Origin: Burkholderiaceae bacterium
GTDB lineage: Bacteria; Pseudomonadota; Gammaproteobacteria; Burkholderiales; Burkholderiaceae_D
DNA: 64,000 bases
Assembly (NCBI GenBank): GCA_031291325.1
Contig: JARLJG010000037.1
Span: 1 to 64,000 of the forward strand
Direction of reading: 5' to 3'
Below, piece by piece: positions 26,346 to 36,212 of this stretch. The translations under genes and the position numbers were made by a program. Below the pieces are notes generated by a model. It was given only the letters and a program-made list of their open reading frames with translations. It made no database searches and was not told the origin of the DNA. Within the stretch, counting starts at the first letter, position 1. Each line of letters starts with the position of its first letter.

Positions 26346-28115
26346 CTACGATTTCTTCGGCACGTACAGATCGGTAATCACGCCCAAGCCCATCTCGGCG
26401 GCGAACATCGGCGTTTCCGACAGGGTCGGATGCGCATGGACGGTCAGCGCCAGGTCTTCCAGGTCGGCGCCCATTTCCATTGCCAGCACGGTTTCGGCCA
26501 ACAGTTCGCCGGCATTGACGCCGACGATGCCGGCGCCGATGATGCGCTTGCTGGTCGGGTCCCACAGCAGCTTGGTCATGCCGTCGTCGCGCCCCATCGC
26601 CAGTGCGCGACCCGACGCAGCCCACGGGAAGCTGGCTTTTTCGTAGGGAATGCCCTTGGCCTTGGCTTCGGTTTCGGTCAAGCCCATCCAGGCGATTTCC
26701 GGGTCGGTGTAGGCCACCGATGGAATGGTCAACGCGTCGAATGCGACTTTGTGGCCGCCGATCACCTCGGCGGCGACTTTCGCCTCGTTGGTGGCCTTGT
26801 GCGCCAGCATCGGATCGCCGCAGATGTCGCCGATGGCGAAGATATGCGGCACGTTGGTGCGCTGCTGCTTGTCGACCGGGATGAAACCGCGTTCGTTGAC
26901 TGCCACGCCTGCGCGGTCGGTGCCGATGGTCTTGCCGTTCGGACGGCGACCGACGGCCATCAACACCATGTCGTACAGTTGCGGTTCTTGCGGCGCGTTG
27001 TCGCCCTCGAAAGTCGCAAGCAAGCCCTCCGGTTTTGCTTCCAGCTTGCTGACCTTGGTCTTCAGGTAGATCGCCTCGTAGCGTTTCTCGATGCGCTTTT
27101 GCAGCGGCTTGACGATGTCGCGGTCGGCTGCCGGAATCAAACCGTCGAGGAATTCGACCACCGTCACCTTGGTGCCGAGCGCATCGTACACGCACGCCAT
27201 TTCCAGCCCGATGATGCCGCCGCCGATGACCAGCATGCGCTTGGGAATCTGGCGCAATTCCAGCGCGCCGGTCGAATCGATCAGGCGTGGATCGTCATAA
27301 GGGAAGCCCGGTATTTTTGCAACCGAGGAACCGGCGGCGATGATCGCGTTCTTGAAGCCGACGACCTTGGCTCCGTCCTTGGTCTGCACGGTAATCGTGT
27401 TGGCCGAGGAAAACGCTGCTTCGCCGGTGACCACTTGCACCTTGCGCGCTTTGGCCAGGCCGGACAAGCCGCCGGTCAGCTTCTTGATGATGCTTTCCTT
27501 CCAGCCGCGCAGCGCGTCGATATCGATTTCCGGGGCCGACATCTTGACGCCGAAATGCGCCATCTCTTCGGCTTCGGTAATCACCTTGGCTGCGTGCAGC
27601 AAGGCCTTGGAGGGAATGCAACCGACGTTCAGGCAGACGCCGCCCAGCGATGCGTATTTTTCGATCAGCACGACCTTCTGGCCGAGATCGGCAGCGCGGA
27701 ATGCCGCAGTATAGCCGCCGGGACCGGCGCCCAATACCAGCGTCTCGCATTCGATATCGACGCTGCCGGAAAAACTCGCTGCAACCGGCGCAGCCACGGG
27801 CGCTGGTGCAGCCACGGGCGCTGGTGCAGCCGTGGCCGCTGCCGGCACCGGCGCGACAGCAGGCGCAGCGGCGTCACCGGACGTTTCCAGCAGCAAGACC
27901 AGCGATCCTTCGGCAACCTTGTCGCCGATCTTGACCTTCAATTCCTTGATGACGCCGGCATGGCTGGCTGGGATTTCCATGCTGGCCTTGTCGGACTCCA
28001 CGGTAATCAGGCTTTGATCGACCTTGATCGTGTCGCCGACCTTGACCAGCAATTCAATCACTTCCACTTCCTTGAAATCGCCGATATCCGGCACTTTCAC
28101 TTCTACTATGCTCAT
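26346..28115 (-). CDS. lpdA: Dihydrolipoyl dehydrogenase (E3) with N-terminal lipoyl domain
   Basis: 589 aa. Residues 1-~78 are a biotinyl-lipoyl domain with the lipoylated Lys in [10 protein letters not shown]. An Ala/Pro linker (~80-115) follows, then an E3 flavoprotein. The FAD site is [19 protein letters not shown], the redox disulfide is in [13 protein letters not shown] (~161/166), the NAD site is [15 protein letters not shown], and the C-terminal interface is VHAHPTLSE with the catalytic His-Pro. It reoxidises dihydrolipoyl groups of the pyruvate dehydrogenase complex using NAD+. The lipoyl domain is nearly identical to that of AceF in this operon. Ribosome site GGAGCAAAAGAC. Last gene of aceE-aceF-BPH-lpdA. 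Such E3 fusions are known in Betaproteobacteria. Confidence 0.96.
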   Translation of the reverse strand: MSIVEVKVPDIGDFKEVEVIELLVKVGDTIKVDQSLITVESDKASMEIPASHAGVIKELKVKIGDKVAEGSLVLLLETSGDAAAPAVAPVPAAATAAPAPVAAPAPVAAPVAASFSGSVDIECETLVLGAGPGGYTAAFRAADLGQKVVLIEKYASLGGVCLNVGCIPSKALLHAAKVITEAEEMAHFGVKMSAPEIDIDALRGWKESIIKKLTGGLSGLAKARKVQVVTGEAAFSSANTITVQTKDGAKVVGFKNAIIAAGSSVAKIPGFPYDDPRLIDSTGALELRQIPKRMLVIGGGIIGLEMACVYDALGTKVTVVEFLDGLIPAADRDIVKPLQKRIEKRYEAIYLKTKVSKLEAKPEGLLATFEGDNAPQEPQLYDMVLMAVGRRPNGKTIGTDRAGVAVNERGFIPVDKQQRTNVPHIFAIGDICGDPMLAHKATNEAKVAAEVIGGHKVAFDALTIPSVAYTDPEIAWMGLTETEAKAKGIPYEKASFPWAASGRALAMGRDDGMTKLLWDPTSKRIIGAGIVGVNAGELLAETVLAMEMGADLEDLALTVHAHPTLSETPMFAAEMGLGVITDLYVPKKS

Positions 28116-28201
28116 GTCTTTTGCTCCGTGTGTGCCGCCTTCGGTCGCCGGAAGGTCAGCTTCAAGTATTTGCGGATAAATTCGTTAATGCGTCAAATCG
28201 G

Positions 28202-28768
28202 TCAAGCCATGTCGAAACTGACTACCTGGAACGGCGCGCCCGAACTCTTGTCGAATTCGACGCCGGCCCGAACGCCGATCTCTGCGATGCTGCGGGCGTC
28301 AAGCTCCTGCTCGTAGGCGACGAACATCGCGCCGAGCGCAAAATTGCGGCCGCTGCCGATGCCCCAGAAACGATCGAAGCTGAATACTTCCCGATACGAA
28401 TACACGCCGAAAATGCCGTGCGGATTCGCCACCAGGGAAGTGATCTGCGACGATTCGTACGGATCGTCTTCCTCTTCCTTGGTGTTCAGAAAATATTTTT
28501 CCTTCAAAATCGCATGCACCCGCGAATAGGTGTCGAACACTTCGTCGCGCGTATTCAGCTTGCACTCCTCGCCCATCTCGGTCAGCAGCTTGCGCATGAC
28601 CGGGAAATGCGCGGCGGTTCCCGCCAGCGTGATGTAGGACTCGCCCACCTGGAAAATTTTATTGTTTTCCTCGTAGGCGGACGATAGCCGCGTATCGCCG
28701 AAAGTCACCAGCGAATCGGCGGCAATCGCAATTTGCTTGCCCTTTTTAACGACGACGCAGGTAGTCAT
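28202..28768 (-). CDS. Proteasome/HslV-like Ntn-hydrolase (BPH type)
   Basis: 188 aa. After loss of Met1 the N-terminus is Thr-Thr-Cys, with Thr1 the expected nucleophile. Asp17 (IAADS) and Lys36 (NNKIF) line up with the proteasome/HslV active site. GIGSGRNFALGAM matches the HslV GSGGNYA region that supplies the Ser near the nucleophile. This fits the betaproteobacterial proteasome homologue (BPH), a family distinct from HslV and Anbu and often mis-named in genomes. BPH proteins form double-ring barrels. There is no ATPase partner nearby. The gene starts 13 nt after aceF and ends 86 nt before lpdA, so it is transcribed with the pyruvate dehydrogenase genes. Its physiological substrate is unknown. 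Confidence 0.85.
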   Translation of the reverse strand: MTTCVVVKKGKQIAIAADSLVTFGDTRLSSAYEENNKIFQVGESYITLAGTAAHFPVMRKLLTEMGEECKLNTRDEVFDTYSRVHAILKEKYFLNTKEEEDDPYESSQITSLVANPHGIFGVYSYREVFSFDRFWGIGSGRNFALGAMFVAYEQELDARSIAEIGVRAGVEFDKSSGAPFQVVSFDMA

Positions 28769-28781
28769 GTTCCCGCTTCGC

Positions 28782-30116
28782 TCACAGCAGTATCTTGCGC
28801 ATGTCCGACAGCACCTCTGCCAGATACACGGTGAAGCGCGCGGCCATCGCGCCGTCGATCACGCGATGGTCGTAGGACAGGGACAGCGGCAGCAGCAAAC
28901 GCGGCTGGAATTGCTTGCCGTCCCACACCGGCTTGATGTCCGACTTGGACAGCCCGAGGATCGCCACTTCCGGCGCGTTGATGATCGGCGTAAACGCCGT
29001 GCCGCCGATGCCGCCCAGCGATGAAATCGTGAAGCTGGCGCCCTGCATGTCGGCCGGCTTCAACTTGCCGTCGCGCGCCTGGGCCGACAACTCGCCCATT
29101 TCTTGCGCGATCTGCCCGATGCCCTTCTTGTCGGCATCCTTGATGACCGGCACCACCAGGCCATTCGGCGTGTCGGCGGCGAAGCCGACGTGGTAATACT
29201 GCTTCAGGATCAAGTTCTCGCCATTGGCGTCGAGCGAGGCATTGAAGGCCGGGAATTTCTTCAACGCAGCAACGCTGGCCTTGATGACGAAGGCCAGCAT
29301 GGTCAGCTTGACGCCGGATTTCGCCATCGCGGCATTCGAGGTCTTGCGGAATTCTTCCAGATCGGTGATGTCGGCTTCGTCGAATTGCGTGACGTGCGGA
29401 ATCATGACCCAGTTGCGATGCAGATTCGGGCCGCTGATTTTCTTGATGCGCGACAAGGGCAATAATTCGGTGGCCCCGAATTTCGAAAAATCGAGCGACG
29501 GCCACGGCAACAAATCCAGCCCGACGCCGCTGCCGCCCTTGGCGCTACTGGAACCATTAGCACTGCCGGTAGCGCCGGAAATCACGCCCTTCACATAGGC
29601 TTGCACGTCTTCGTGCGTAATCCGCCCCTTGGGACCGGAACCGTTGACGCGAGACAAATCGACGCCCAGCTCGCGGGCGAATTTGCGCACCGAAGGCGAT
29701 CCATGCGGCAAGCCGCTGGCGCCGGACGGCAACGCGACCGCAGCAACCGCCAACGCTGGCGCGCTTGCCACTGGCGCAGCAGGCGCTGCCGGCGCAGGGC
29801 TGGCGACAGCGGCAGACGCTGCGACCGGCGCGCTGACTGCAGCGGGAGCGTCAGCAGGAACGGGCGCACTCGCCGCCGCATCGCTGTCGACAATCAATAC
29901 CAGCGAACCTTCGGCCACCTTGTCGCCGATCTTGACTTTCAATTCCTTGACGATGCCGGCGTGGCTGGATGGAATTTCCATGCTGGCCTTGTCGGATTCG
30001 ACCGTAATCAACGATTGGTCGACCTTGACCGTATCGCCGACCTTGACCAGCAATTCGATGACTTCCACTTCCTTGAAGTCGCCGATGTCCGGGACTTTAA
30101 CTTCCACAATACTCAT
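28782..30116 (-). CDS. aceF: Pyruvate dehydrogenase E2, dihydrolipoyl acetyltransferase
   Basis: 444 aa from the ATG at 30116 ([14 protein letters not shown]), with GGGAGCC upstream; the open frame extends further but the family starts here. One lipoyl domain (1-~78, Lys in [10 protein letters not shown]), an Ala/Pro/Val linker, the E3/E1-binding domain (SPSVRKFARELGVDLSRV, GPKGRITHEDV, ~155-195), a second flexible linker and the acetyltransferase core ending in LSYDHRVIDGA, which holds the catalytic His and Asp. It transfers the acetyl group from lipoamide to CoA. It lies 149 nt after aceE and just before the BPH gene. Confidence 0.97.
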   Translation of the reverse strand: MSIVEVKVPDIGDFKEVEVIELLVKVGDTVKVDQSLITVESDKASMEIPSSHAGIVKELKVKIGDKVAEGSLVLIVDSDAAASAPVPADAPAAVSAPVAASAAVASPAPAAPAAPVASAPALAVAAVALPSGASGLPHGSPSVRKFARELGVDLSRVNGSGPKGRITHEDVQAYVKGVISGATGSANGSSSAKGGSGVGLDLLPWPSLDFSKFGATELLPLSRIKKISGPNLHRNWVMIPHVTQFDEADITDLEEFRKTSNAAMAKSGVKLTMLAFVIKASVAALKKFPAFNASLDANGENLILKQYYHVGFAADTPNGLVVPVIKDADKKGIGQIAQEMGELSAQARDGKLKPADMQGASFTISSLGGIGGTAFTPIINAPEVAILGLSKSDIKPVWDGKQFQPRLLLPLSLSYDHRVIDGAMAARFTVYLAEVLSDMRKILL

Positions 30117-30265
30117 AGCGATGGCTCCCTTGACCCCTTGCCGTGCGCTACAGGCTGGAGGATGGCGCTCGACTGTTTGCGATGCGCCCGCCGCTCCGGC
30201 CTGCGCTTCGCCTCTGTTCGGAGGCGAAGGCAAGGGAATTGGTTAGTGTGTTTTGCAGCAGTGTT

Positions 30266-32965
30266 TTACAGCGTGACCGGATTCGGCTTGTTCGGATTGA
30301 TATCATACTTGGCGATTGCTTGCGCCACCACCGATGCCGATATCGCCCCTTCGTCGGCCAAGGACTTGAGCGCCGCCACCGTCACATAGTGACGATCGAC
30401 CTCGAAGAACTCGCGCAACTTGGCACGGCTGTCCGAGCGCCCGAAACCGTCGGTGCCGAGCACCTTGTAGCTGCGGCCCTTGGGGACGAACGCCCGCACT
30501 TGTTCGGCAAATGTGCGCATGTAGTCGGTCGACACCACGATCGGCCCGCTGCTGCCCTGCAACGCCTGCGTGATATGCGCGACGCGCGGCTGGTCAGCGG
30601 TCGGATTGAGCATATTCCAGCGCTCGACATCCTGGCCGTCGCGCGCCAGCAAGGTAAACGATGGCGCGGACCAGATGTCGGCATCGATGCCCCAGTCGTT
30701 CTTGAGCAAATCGGCGGCGGCGATCACTTCGCGCAGGATGGTGCCGGAACCCATCAATTGCACGCGGTTCTTGCCGCCCTTGGCGCCTTCCTGCAACAGG
30801 TACAAGCCCTTCAGGATGTCTTGTTCCTGCCCGGCCTTCAGGCCCGGATGGCTGTAGTTCTCGTTCATCAGCGTGATGTAGTAGAACACATCTTCCTGTT
30901 TTTCGATCATGCGCTTCAAGCCGTCATGCATGATGACGGCGACTTCGTGCGCGAAGGTCGGGTCGTAAGGGACGCAGTTCGGGATGGTCGACGCCAACAC
31001 GTGGCTGTGGCCGTCTTCGTGCTGCAAGCCTTCACCGTTCAAGGTAGTACGTCCTGCTGTGCCGCCCAACAGGAAGCCGCGTGCGCGCATGTCGCCGGCA
31101 GCCCAGGCCAGGTCGCCGATGCGTTGCAGGCCGAACATCGAATAGAAGGTGTAGAACGGCACCATGATGCGGTTATTGCTGGAGTACGAGGTCGCCGCTG
31201 CGATCCACGAACTCATCGCGCCCGCTTCGTTGATGCCTTCCTGCAAAATCTGGCCGGCCTTGTCTTCGCGGTAGTACATCACCTGGTCCTTGTCGACCGG
31301 CTCGTACAATTGGCCTTGCTGATTGAAGATGCCGATTTGCCGGAACAAGCCTTCCATGCCGAAGGTGCGCGCTTCGTCGACCAGGATCGGCACCACACGC
31401 TGTCCCAGATGCGGGTCGCGCAGCAAAGTCGTGACGATGCGCACGTAAGCCTGGGTGGTGGAAATCTCGCGGCCTTCGGCGGTCGCATCGAGCACGCCCT
31501 GGAAAGCCGACAATTCCGGCACCGGCAAGGTTTCGTCGGCCTTGGCACGGCGCTGCGGCAGGTAGCCGCCCAACGCCTGGCGACGCTCGTGCAGGTATTT
31601 GATTTCCGGCGTATCGTCGGACGGCTTGTAAAACGGCACGTCCGGCAATTGCTCGTCGGACACCGGGATCGCAAAGCGGTCGCGCATTTCGCGGATGGCG
31701 GCGTCGTCCAGTTTCTTGGTTTGATGCGCGGTATTGCGCGCTTCGCCCGATTTGCCCATGCCGAAGCCTTTGATGGTCTTCACCAGGATCACGGTCGGCT
31801 GGCCTATATTTTCCTGCGCCACCTTGAATGCCGCGTACACCTTGTGCGGATCGTGGCCGCCGCGATTCAAGCGCCAGATGTCGTCGTCCGACATCTTGCT
31901 GACCAGTTCCAGCAGCTTCGGATGCTTGCCGAAGAAATGCTTGCGCACATACGCGCCATCCTTCGCCTTGTAATTCTGGTATTCGCCGTCGACCGTTTCC
32001 ATCATCACGCGCTGCAAGATGCCTTCCTTGTCGCGCGCCAGCAAGTCATCCCAATAAGCGCCCCATACCACCTTGACCACGTTCCAGCCAGCGCCACGGA
32101 AATCGGCTTCCAGTTCCTGGATGATCTTGCCGTTGCCGCGCACCGGGCCATCCAGGCGTTGCAGGTTGCAGTTGACCACTATCACCAGATTGTCCAGCTT
32201 TTCGCGCCCGGCCATGCCGATGGCGCCCATCGATTCCGGCTCATCCATTTCACCGTCGCCGCAAAACGCCCACACTTTGCGCTTGGCGGTGTCGGCGATG
32301 CTGCGCGCGTGCAGGTATTTGAGGAAGCGCGCCTGATAGATTGCCATCAGCGGGCCAAGGCCCATCGAGACGGTCGGGAACTGCCAGAAATTCGGCATCA
32401 ATTTGGGATGCGGGTAAGACGACAAGCCCTTGCCGTCGACTTCGCGGCGGAAATTCAACAATTGATCTTCGCTCAGGCGGCCTTCGAGAAAAGCGCGCGC
32501 ATAGATGCCGGGCGACGAATGCCCCTGGATATACAGCAAGTCGCCGCCGTGCTCGGCAGTCGGCGCGTGCCAGAAATGGTTGAAGCCGATGCCCAGCATG
32601 GTAGCCAGCGAAGCGAAGCTGGAAAGGTGGCCGCCCAGGTCGCCGTCGGCACGGTTGGCCTTGACCACCATCGCCATTGCGTTCCAGCGCATCCATGAGC
32701 GCAGCCGCTCTTCATATTCCAGGTTGCCGGGGCAAGGCTCGCCCAGATGCGCAGGAATCGTGTTGACGTAGGCGGTATTGCTGGAAAATGGAATTTGCGC
32801 ACCGCGCCGGCGCGCCAAATCCAGCATCCGTTCCATCAGGTAATGGGCCCGTTCCGGGCCTTCTTTCTCGATCACTGCTTCGAGCGCATCGAGCCATTCC
32901 TGGGTTTCCATCACATCGGGATCATTGGCGGCTTGCGCCATGACGAGGTCGAGCTGGGCTGACAT
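30266..32965 (-). CDS. aceE: Pyruvate dehydrogenase E1 component (homodimeric type)
   Basis: 899 aa, typical of the homodimeric E1 of Gammaproteobacteria and Betaproteobacteria. The thiamine-diphosphate motif is GDGEMDEPES (~233) with a downstream Asn-containing segment (VIVVNCNLQRLDGPVRGNG). Other marks are SSFASLATMLGIGFNHFW near residue 115 and GRTTLNGEGLQHEDGHSH in the second half. It decarboxylates pyruvate and reductively acetylates lipoyl groups on AceF. The start has GGAG 8 nt upstream. First gene of the operon aceE-aceF-BPH-lpdA and divergent from folD; the ~280 bp between them must contain both promoters. Confidence 0.98.
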   Translation of the reverse strand: MSAQLDLVMAQAANDPDVMETQEWLDALEAVIEKEGPERAHYLMERMLDLARRRGAQIPFSSNTAYVNTIPAHLGEPCPGNLEYEERLRSWMRWNAMAMVVKANRADGDLGGHLSSFASLATMLGIGFNHFWHAPTAEHGGDLLYIQGHSSPGIYARAFLEGRLSEDQLLNFRREVDGKGLSSYPHPKLMPNFWQFPTVSMGLGPLMAIYQARFLKYLHARSIADTAKRKVWAFCGDGEMDEPESMGAIGMAGREKLDNLVIVVNCNLQRLDGPVRGNGKIIQELEADFRGAGWNVVKVVWGAYWDDLLARDKEGILQRVMMETVDGEYQNYKAKDGAYVRKHFFGKHPKLLELVSKMSDDDIWRLNRGGHDPHKVYAAFKVAQENIGQPTVILVKTIKGFGMGKSGEARNTAHQTKKLDDAAIREMRDRFAIPVSDEQLPDVPFYKPSDDTPEIKYLHERRQALGGYLPQRRAKADETLPVPELSAFQGVLDATAEGREISTTQAYVRIVTTLLRDPHLGQRVVPILVDEARTFGMEGLFRQIGIFNQQGQLYEPVDKDQVMYYREDKAGQILQEGINEAGAMSSWIAAATSYSSNNRIMVPFYTFYSMFGLQRIGDLAWAAGDMRARGFLLGGTAGRTTLNGEGLQHEDGHSHVLASTIPNCVPYDPTFAHEVAVIMHDGLKRMIEKQEDVFYYITLMNENYSHPGLKAGQEQDILKGLYLLQEGAKGGKNRVQLMGSGTILREVIAAADLLKNDWGIDADIWSAPSFTLLARDGQDVERWNMLNPTADQPRVAHITQALQGSSGPIVVSTDYMRTFAEQVRAFVPKGRSYKVLGTDGFGRSDSRAKLREFFEVDRHYVTVAALKSLADEGAISASVVAQAIAKYDINPNKPNPVTL

Positions 32966-33245
32966 GGGTGCGTCTCCTATTTGGGTGGCCTACCTCGATC
33001 AAACATCGCTGTTATCGGTGTTGTCGCTGTTAGGCATTGTGAAACAATTTTGAAGTTTAGGTAAACCATTCTAACAGCACTTTTTGCATTTTTCAAATCG
33101 TGACATTGAATTTCATTATGTGAAATTTTATATTGGGATTTTAGCGTTCTCCGATGCCCGATCGCGGCTCTGGCGCAATACTGCCGGACAGTGGTGCCGC
33201 CGGGCTTTATAATGTGCGTTTGACCGTCTTCGTTTGGGCTTCGAT
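32966..33245. other. Divergent promoter region aceE / folD
   Basis: 280 bp without a gene, A/T-rich in the middle (33030-33150). It contains repeated tgttatcgg/tgttgtcgctgttag-like words near 33010-33035. No operator for a named regulator such as PdhR can be assigned by eye. Confidence 0.4.
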
Positions 33246-34091
33246 ATGACCGCACAATTAATCAGTGGAACCTTGTTATCGCAACAATTGCGCGTCGACG
33301 TCGCGCAACGCGCCGCCGCTTTGACCGCCAAGGGTAAACAACCCGGCCTGGCGGTGATCCTGGTGGGCGAAGACCCGGCCAGCCAAGTGTATGTGCGCAA
33401 CAAGGTCAAGGCCTGTGCGGATACCGGAATTCGCTCGGTCTTTGAAAAATACGAGGCCACGCTGCCGGAAGCGCAACTGCTGGCCCGGATCGAAGCGCTC
33501 AACAACGATCCTAGCGTGCACGGCATCCTGGTGCAAATGCCGCTGCCCAAGCACATCGATCCGCAAAAAGTGATCGGCGCGATTTCGACCGCCAAGGATG
33601 TCGATGGTTATTCGGTCTTGAGCGCTGGCGAATTGCTGGCAGGTTTGCCCGGTTTTCGGCCCTGCACACCGTACGGCTGCATGAAATTGATCGAAAGCAC
33701 CGGCTACAACCTGCGCGGCAAGCATGCGGTAGTGATCGGACGCAGCAATACGGTCGGCAAACCGATGGGGCTGCTGCTGTTGCAAGCCAACGCGACGGTG
33801 ACCATATGCCATAGCGCCACGCCGGATCTCGGCTATCACACGCGCCAGGCCGATGTCGTGGTGGCGGCGGTAGGCCGCCGCAACACGCTGACCGCCGACA
33901 TGGTCAAACCGGGCGCGATCGTGATCGATGTCGGCATGAACCGCGACGATGAAGGAAAACTATGCGGCGATGTCGACTTTGCCAATGTCAAAGAGGTGGC
34001 TGGCTATATCACGCCGGTGCCGGGCGGGGTCGGGCCGATGACGATTACCATGTTGCTGGTCAATACAATTGAATCTGCAGAAAGACGCTGA
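33246..34091 (+). CDS. folD: Bifunctional methylenetetrahydrofolate dehydrogenase/cyclohydrolase
   Basis: 281 aa, the usual FolD length. Marks: [18 protein letters not shown] (with the catalytic Lys), [39 protein letters not shown] in the NADP site, and [17 protein letters not shown] at the C-terminus. It interconverts 5,10-methylene-, methenyl- and 10-formyl-tetrahydrofolate in the cytoplasm for purine and formyl-methionine synthesis. prlC follows after 5 nt, so the two are probably one transcript. Confidence 0.97.
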   Translation: MTAQLISGTLLSQQLRVDVAQRAAALTAKGKQPGLAVILVGEDPASQVYVRNKVKACADTGIRSVFEKYEATLPEAQLLARIEALNNDPSVHGILVQMPLPKHIDPQKVIGAISTAKDVDGYSVLSAGELLAGLPGFRPCTPYGCMKLIESTGYNLRGKHAVVIGRSNTVGKPMGLLLLQANATVTICHSATPDLGYHTRQADVVVAAVGRRNTLTADMVKPGAIVIDVGMNRDDEGKLCGDVDFANVKEVAGYITPVPGGVGPMTITMLLVNTIESAERR

Positions 34092-34096
34092 AGACA

Positions 34097-36175
34097 ATGA
34101 CGCTTTCCCACTCCGCCGAATCAAACCCTTTATTGGATTTCACCGATCTGCCGCGTTTCGACGCGATCAAACCGGAACATGTGACGCCGGCAGTCGACGC
34201 ATTGCTGGCGCAAAACCGGGCCGTGGTGGCGCAACTGGAAGCCGATGCAACGCCGGCCAACTGGGACGATTTTGTCGAACCGCTGGAAAACGTCACCGAA
34301 AAACTGGGGCGCGCCTGGGGCATCGTCGGCCATTTGAATGCCGTGGTCGACACACCCGAGTTGCGCGCCAGCTACAATGAAAATCAACCGAAGATCACCG
34401 AATTCTGGACCGAACTGGGTCAGAATCTGGCACTGTTTGAAAAGTACAAGGGCTTGAAGGCAAGCGCCGACTATCCATCGCTGTCTGCTGCGCGCAAGAA
34501 AATCGTCGAAAACGCGCTGCGCGATTTCCGCCTCGGCGGCGCTGAACTGCCTCAAGCGCAGAAAAAGCGTTTTGCTGAAATCCAGGAAGCGCAAGCGACG
34601 CTAGGGACAAAATTCTCTGAAAACGTGTTGGACGCGACCAACGATTACGCATTGTTGGTCGACAGCGAAGCGGAACTTTCCGGCTTGCCGGACGACGCCA
34701 AACAAGCGGCGCGCCACGCGGCGGAAAAGGATGGCAAGCCGGGCTACAAATTCACCTTGCACTTCCCATCGTTTTTCCCGATTTTGCAATACGCCGATAG
34801 CCGCAGCCTGCGCGAAACCGTCTATCGCGCCAACGTCACCAAGGCGTCCGAATTGGGCGTCAAGCCGGAATGGGATAATACGCAAATCATCGTCGATCTG
34901 CTCAAGTTGCGCGACGAAGAAGCCAAATTGCTCGGTTATAGTAATTTTGCGGAAGTGTCGCTGGTTTCCAAAATGGCGGAAACCCCGGCCCAGGTGATTA
35001 CCTTCATGGAAGACCTGGCCAAGCGCGCCCGCCCCTACGGCGAGAAGGATTTGGCGGAACTGCGGACTTTCGCAAAAGAGAAACTCGGCATCGACCGGCT
35101 TGAGGCATGGGACGTGACCTATGCCTCCGAAAAACTGCGCGAACAGCGCTATGCGTTTTCCGAGCAGGAAGTCAAACAGTATTTCCCCGAACCGATCGTC
35201 ATCGCCGGCTTGTTTCGCGTGATACAGACCTTGTATGCGGTGCAGATCAAGCCGGATACGGCAACGGTCTGGCACCCGGACGTCAAATTTTTCCGCATCG
35301 AGAAAGACGGCGAATTGATCGGCCAGTTCTATCTCGATCTGTATGCGCGCAGCGGCAAGCGTGGCGGCGCCTGGATGGACGATGCCCGTGGTCGTCGGCA
35401 ATTGGCGCACGGGATACAAACGCCGGTCGCCTACCTGACCTGCAATTTCACCGAACCGGCAATAGTCGACGGTAAAACCAGGTCGGCGCTCTTCACGCAC
35501 GACGAAGTCATCACGCTATTCCACGAATTCGGCCATGGCTTGCACCACATGCTGACCCAGGTCGATGAATTGGCGGTATCGGGCATTTCCGGCGTCGAAT
35601 GGGATGCGGTCGAACTGCCGTCGCAATTCATGGAGAATTTCTGCTGGGAATGGGACGTGTTGCAACACATGACCTCGCACGCCGATAGCGGCGAACCGTT
35701 GCCGCGCGCATTGTTCGACAAAATGGTTGCCGCAAAGAATTTCCAATCCGGCTTGCAGACCTTGCGTCAGGTCGAATTTGCGCTCTTCGATATGCACCTG
35801 CATTACGACTTCGTGCCTGGCGGCGCGCACAGCACGCAGCAATTGATCGACCAGGTGCGCGCGCAAGTCGCGGTCATCCCGGCGCCCGCGTTCAATCGCT
35901 TCCAGCATTCGTTCAGCCATATTTTTGCAGGCGGCTACGCGGCGGGATATTATAGCTACAAGTGGGCAGAAGTCTTGTCGGCCGACGCCTATAGCGCGTT
36001 TGAAGAAGCAGGAGCAGCCAGCGGGAATAGTTTGTCGACGGAAATCGGCAAAAAGTTCCAGCAAGAAATTCTCGCGGTCGGCGGTTCGCGTCCGGCGCTC
36101 GAATCGTTCAAGGCGTTTCGCGGCAGGGAACCCAGCATAGATGCATTGTTGCGACACAGTGGGATGGCGTCGTAA
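34097..36175 (+). CDS. prlC: Oligopeptidase A (M3 metallopeptidase)
   Basis: 692 aa. The M3 zinc site HEFGHGLHHML lies near residue 475 (two His and the catalytic Glu), with the third ligand Glu in the downstream ISGVEWDAVELPSQFMENF block. The C-terminal SHIFAGGYAAGYYSYKWAEVLSAD is shown here only as a landmark: HIFAGGYAAGYYSYKWAEVL is typical of the family. It degrades signal peptides and short peptides in the cytoplasm. It starts 5 nt after folD. Length and start match OpdA/PrlC. Confidence 0.96.
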   Translation: MTLSHSAESNPLLDFTDLPRFDAIKPEHVTPAVDALLAQNRAVVAQLEADATPANWDDFVEPLENVTEKLGRAWGIVGHLNAVVDTPELRASYNENQPKITEFWTELGQNLALFEKYKGLKASADYPSLSAARKKIVENALRDFRLGGAELPQAQKKRFAEIQEAQATLGTKFSENVLDATNDYALLVDSEAELSGLPDDAKQAARHAAEKDGKPGYKFTLHFPSFFPILQYADSRSLRETVYRANVTKASELGVKPEWDNTQIIVDLLKLRDEEAKLLGYSNFAEVSLVSKMAETPAQVITFMEDLAKRARPYGEKDLAELRTFAKEKLGIDRLEAWDVTYASEKLREQRYAFSEQEVKQYFPEPIVIAGLFRVIQTLYAVQIKPDTATVWHPDVKFFRIEKDGELIGQFYLDLYARSGKRGGAWMDDARGRRQLAHGIQTPVAYLTCNFTEPAIVDGKTRSALFTHDEVITLFHEFGHGLHHMLTQVDELAVSGISGVEWDAVELPSQFMENFCWEWDVLQHMTSHADSGEPLPRALFDKMVAAKNFQSGLQTLRQVEFALFDMHLHYDFVPGGAHSTQQLIDQVRAQVAVIPAPAFNRFQHSFSHIFAGGYAAGYYSYKWAEVLSADAYSAFEEAGAASGNSLSTEIGKKFQQEILAVGGSRPALESFKAFRGREPSIDALLRHSGMAS

Positions 36176-36212
36176 CGATGCAGGTATCGATCATTAAAGC
36201 AGAGGTGGAACA

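Noticed and set aside
26322-28316. 664-codon open frame antisense to lpdA
   Set aside because: Same reason: shadow of a well-supported gene.
30143-32698. 851-codon open frame antisense to aceE
   Set aside because: aceE is complete and clear on the other strand; the antisense product has no recognisable features.
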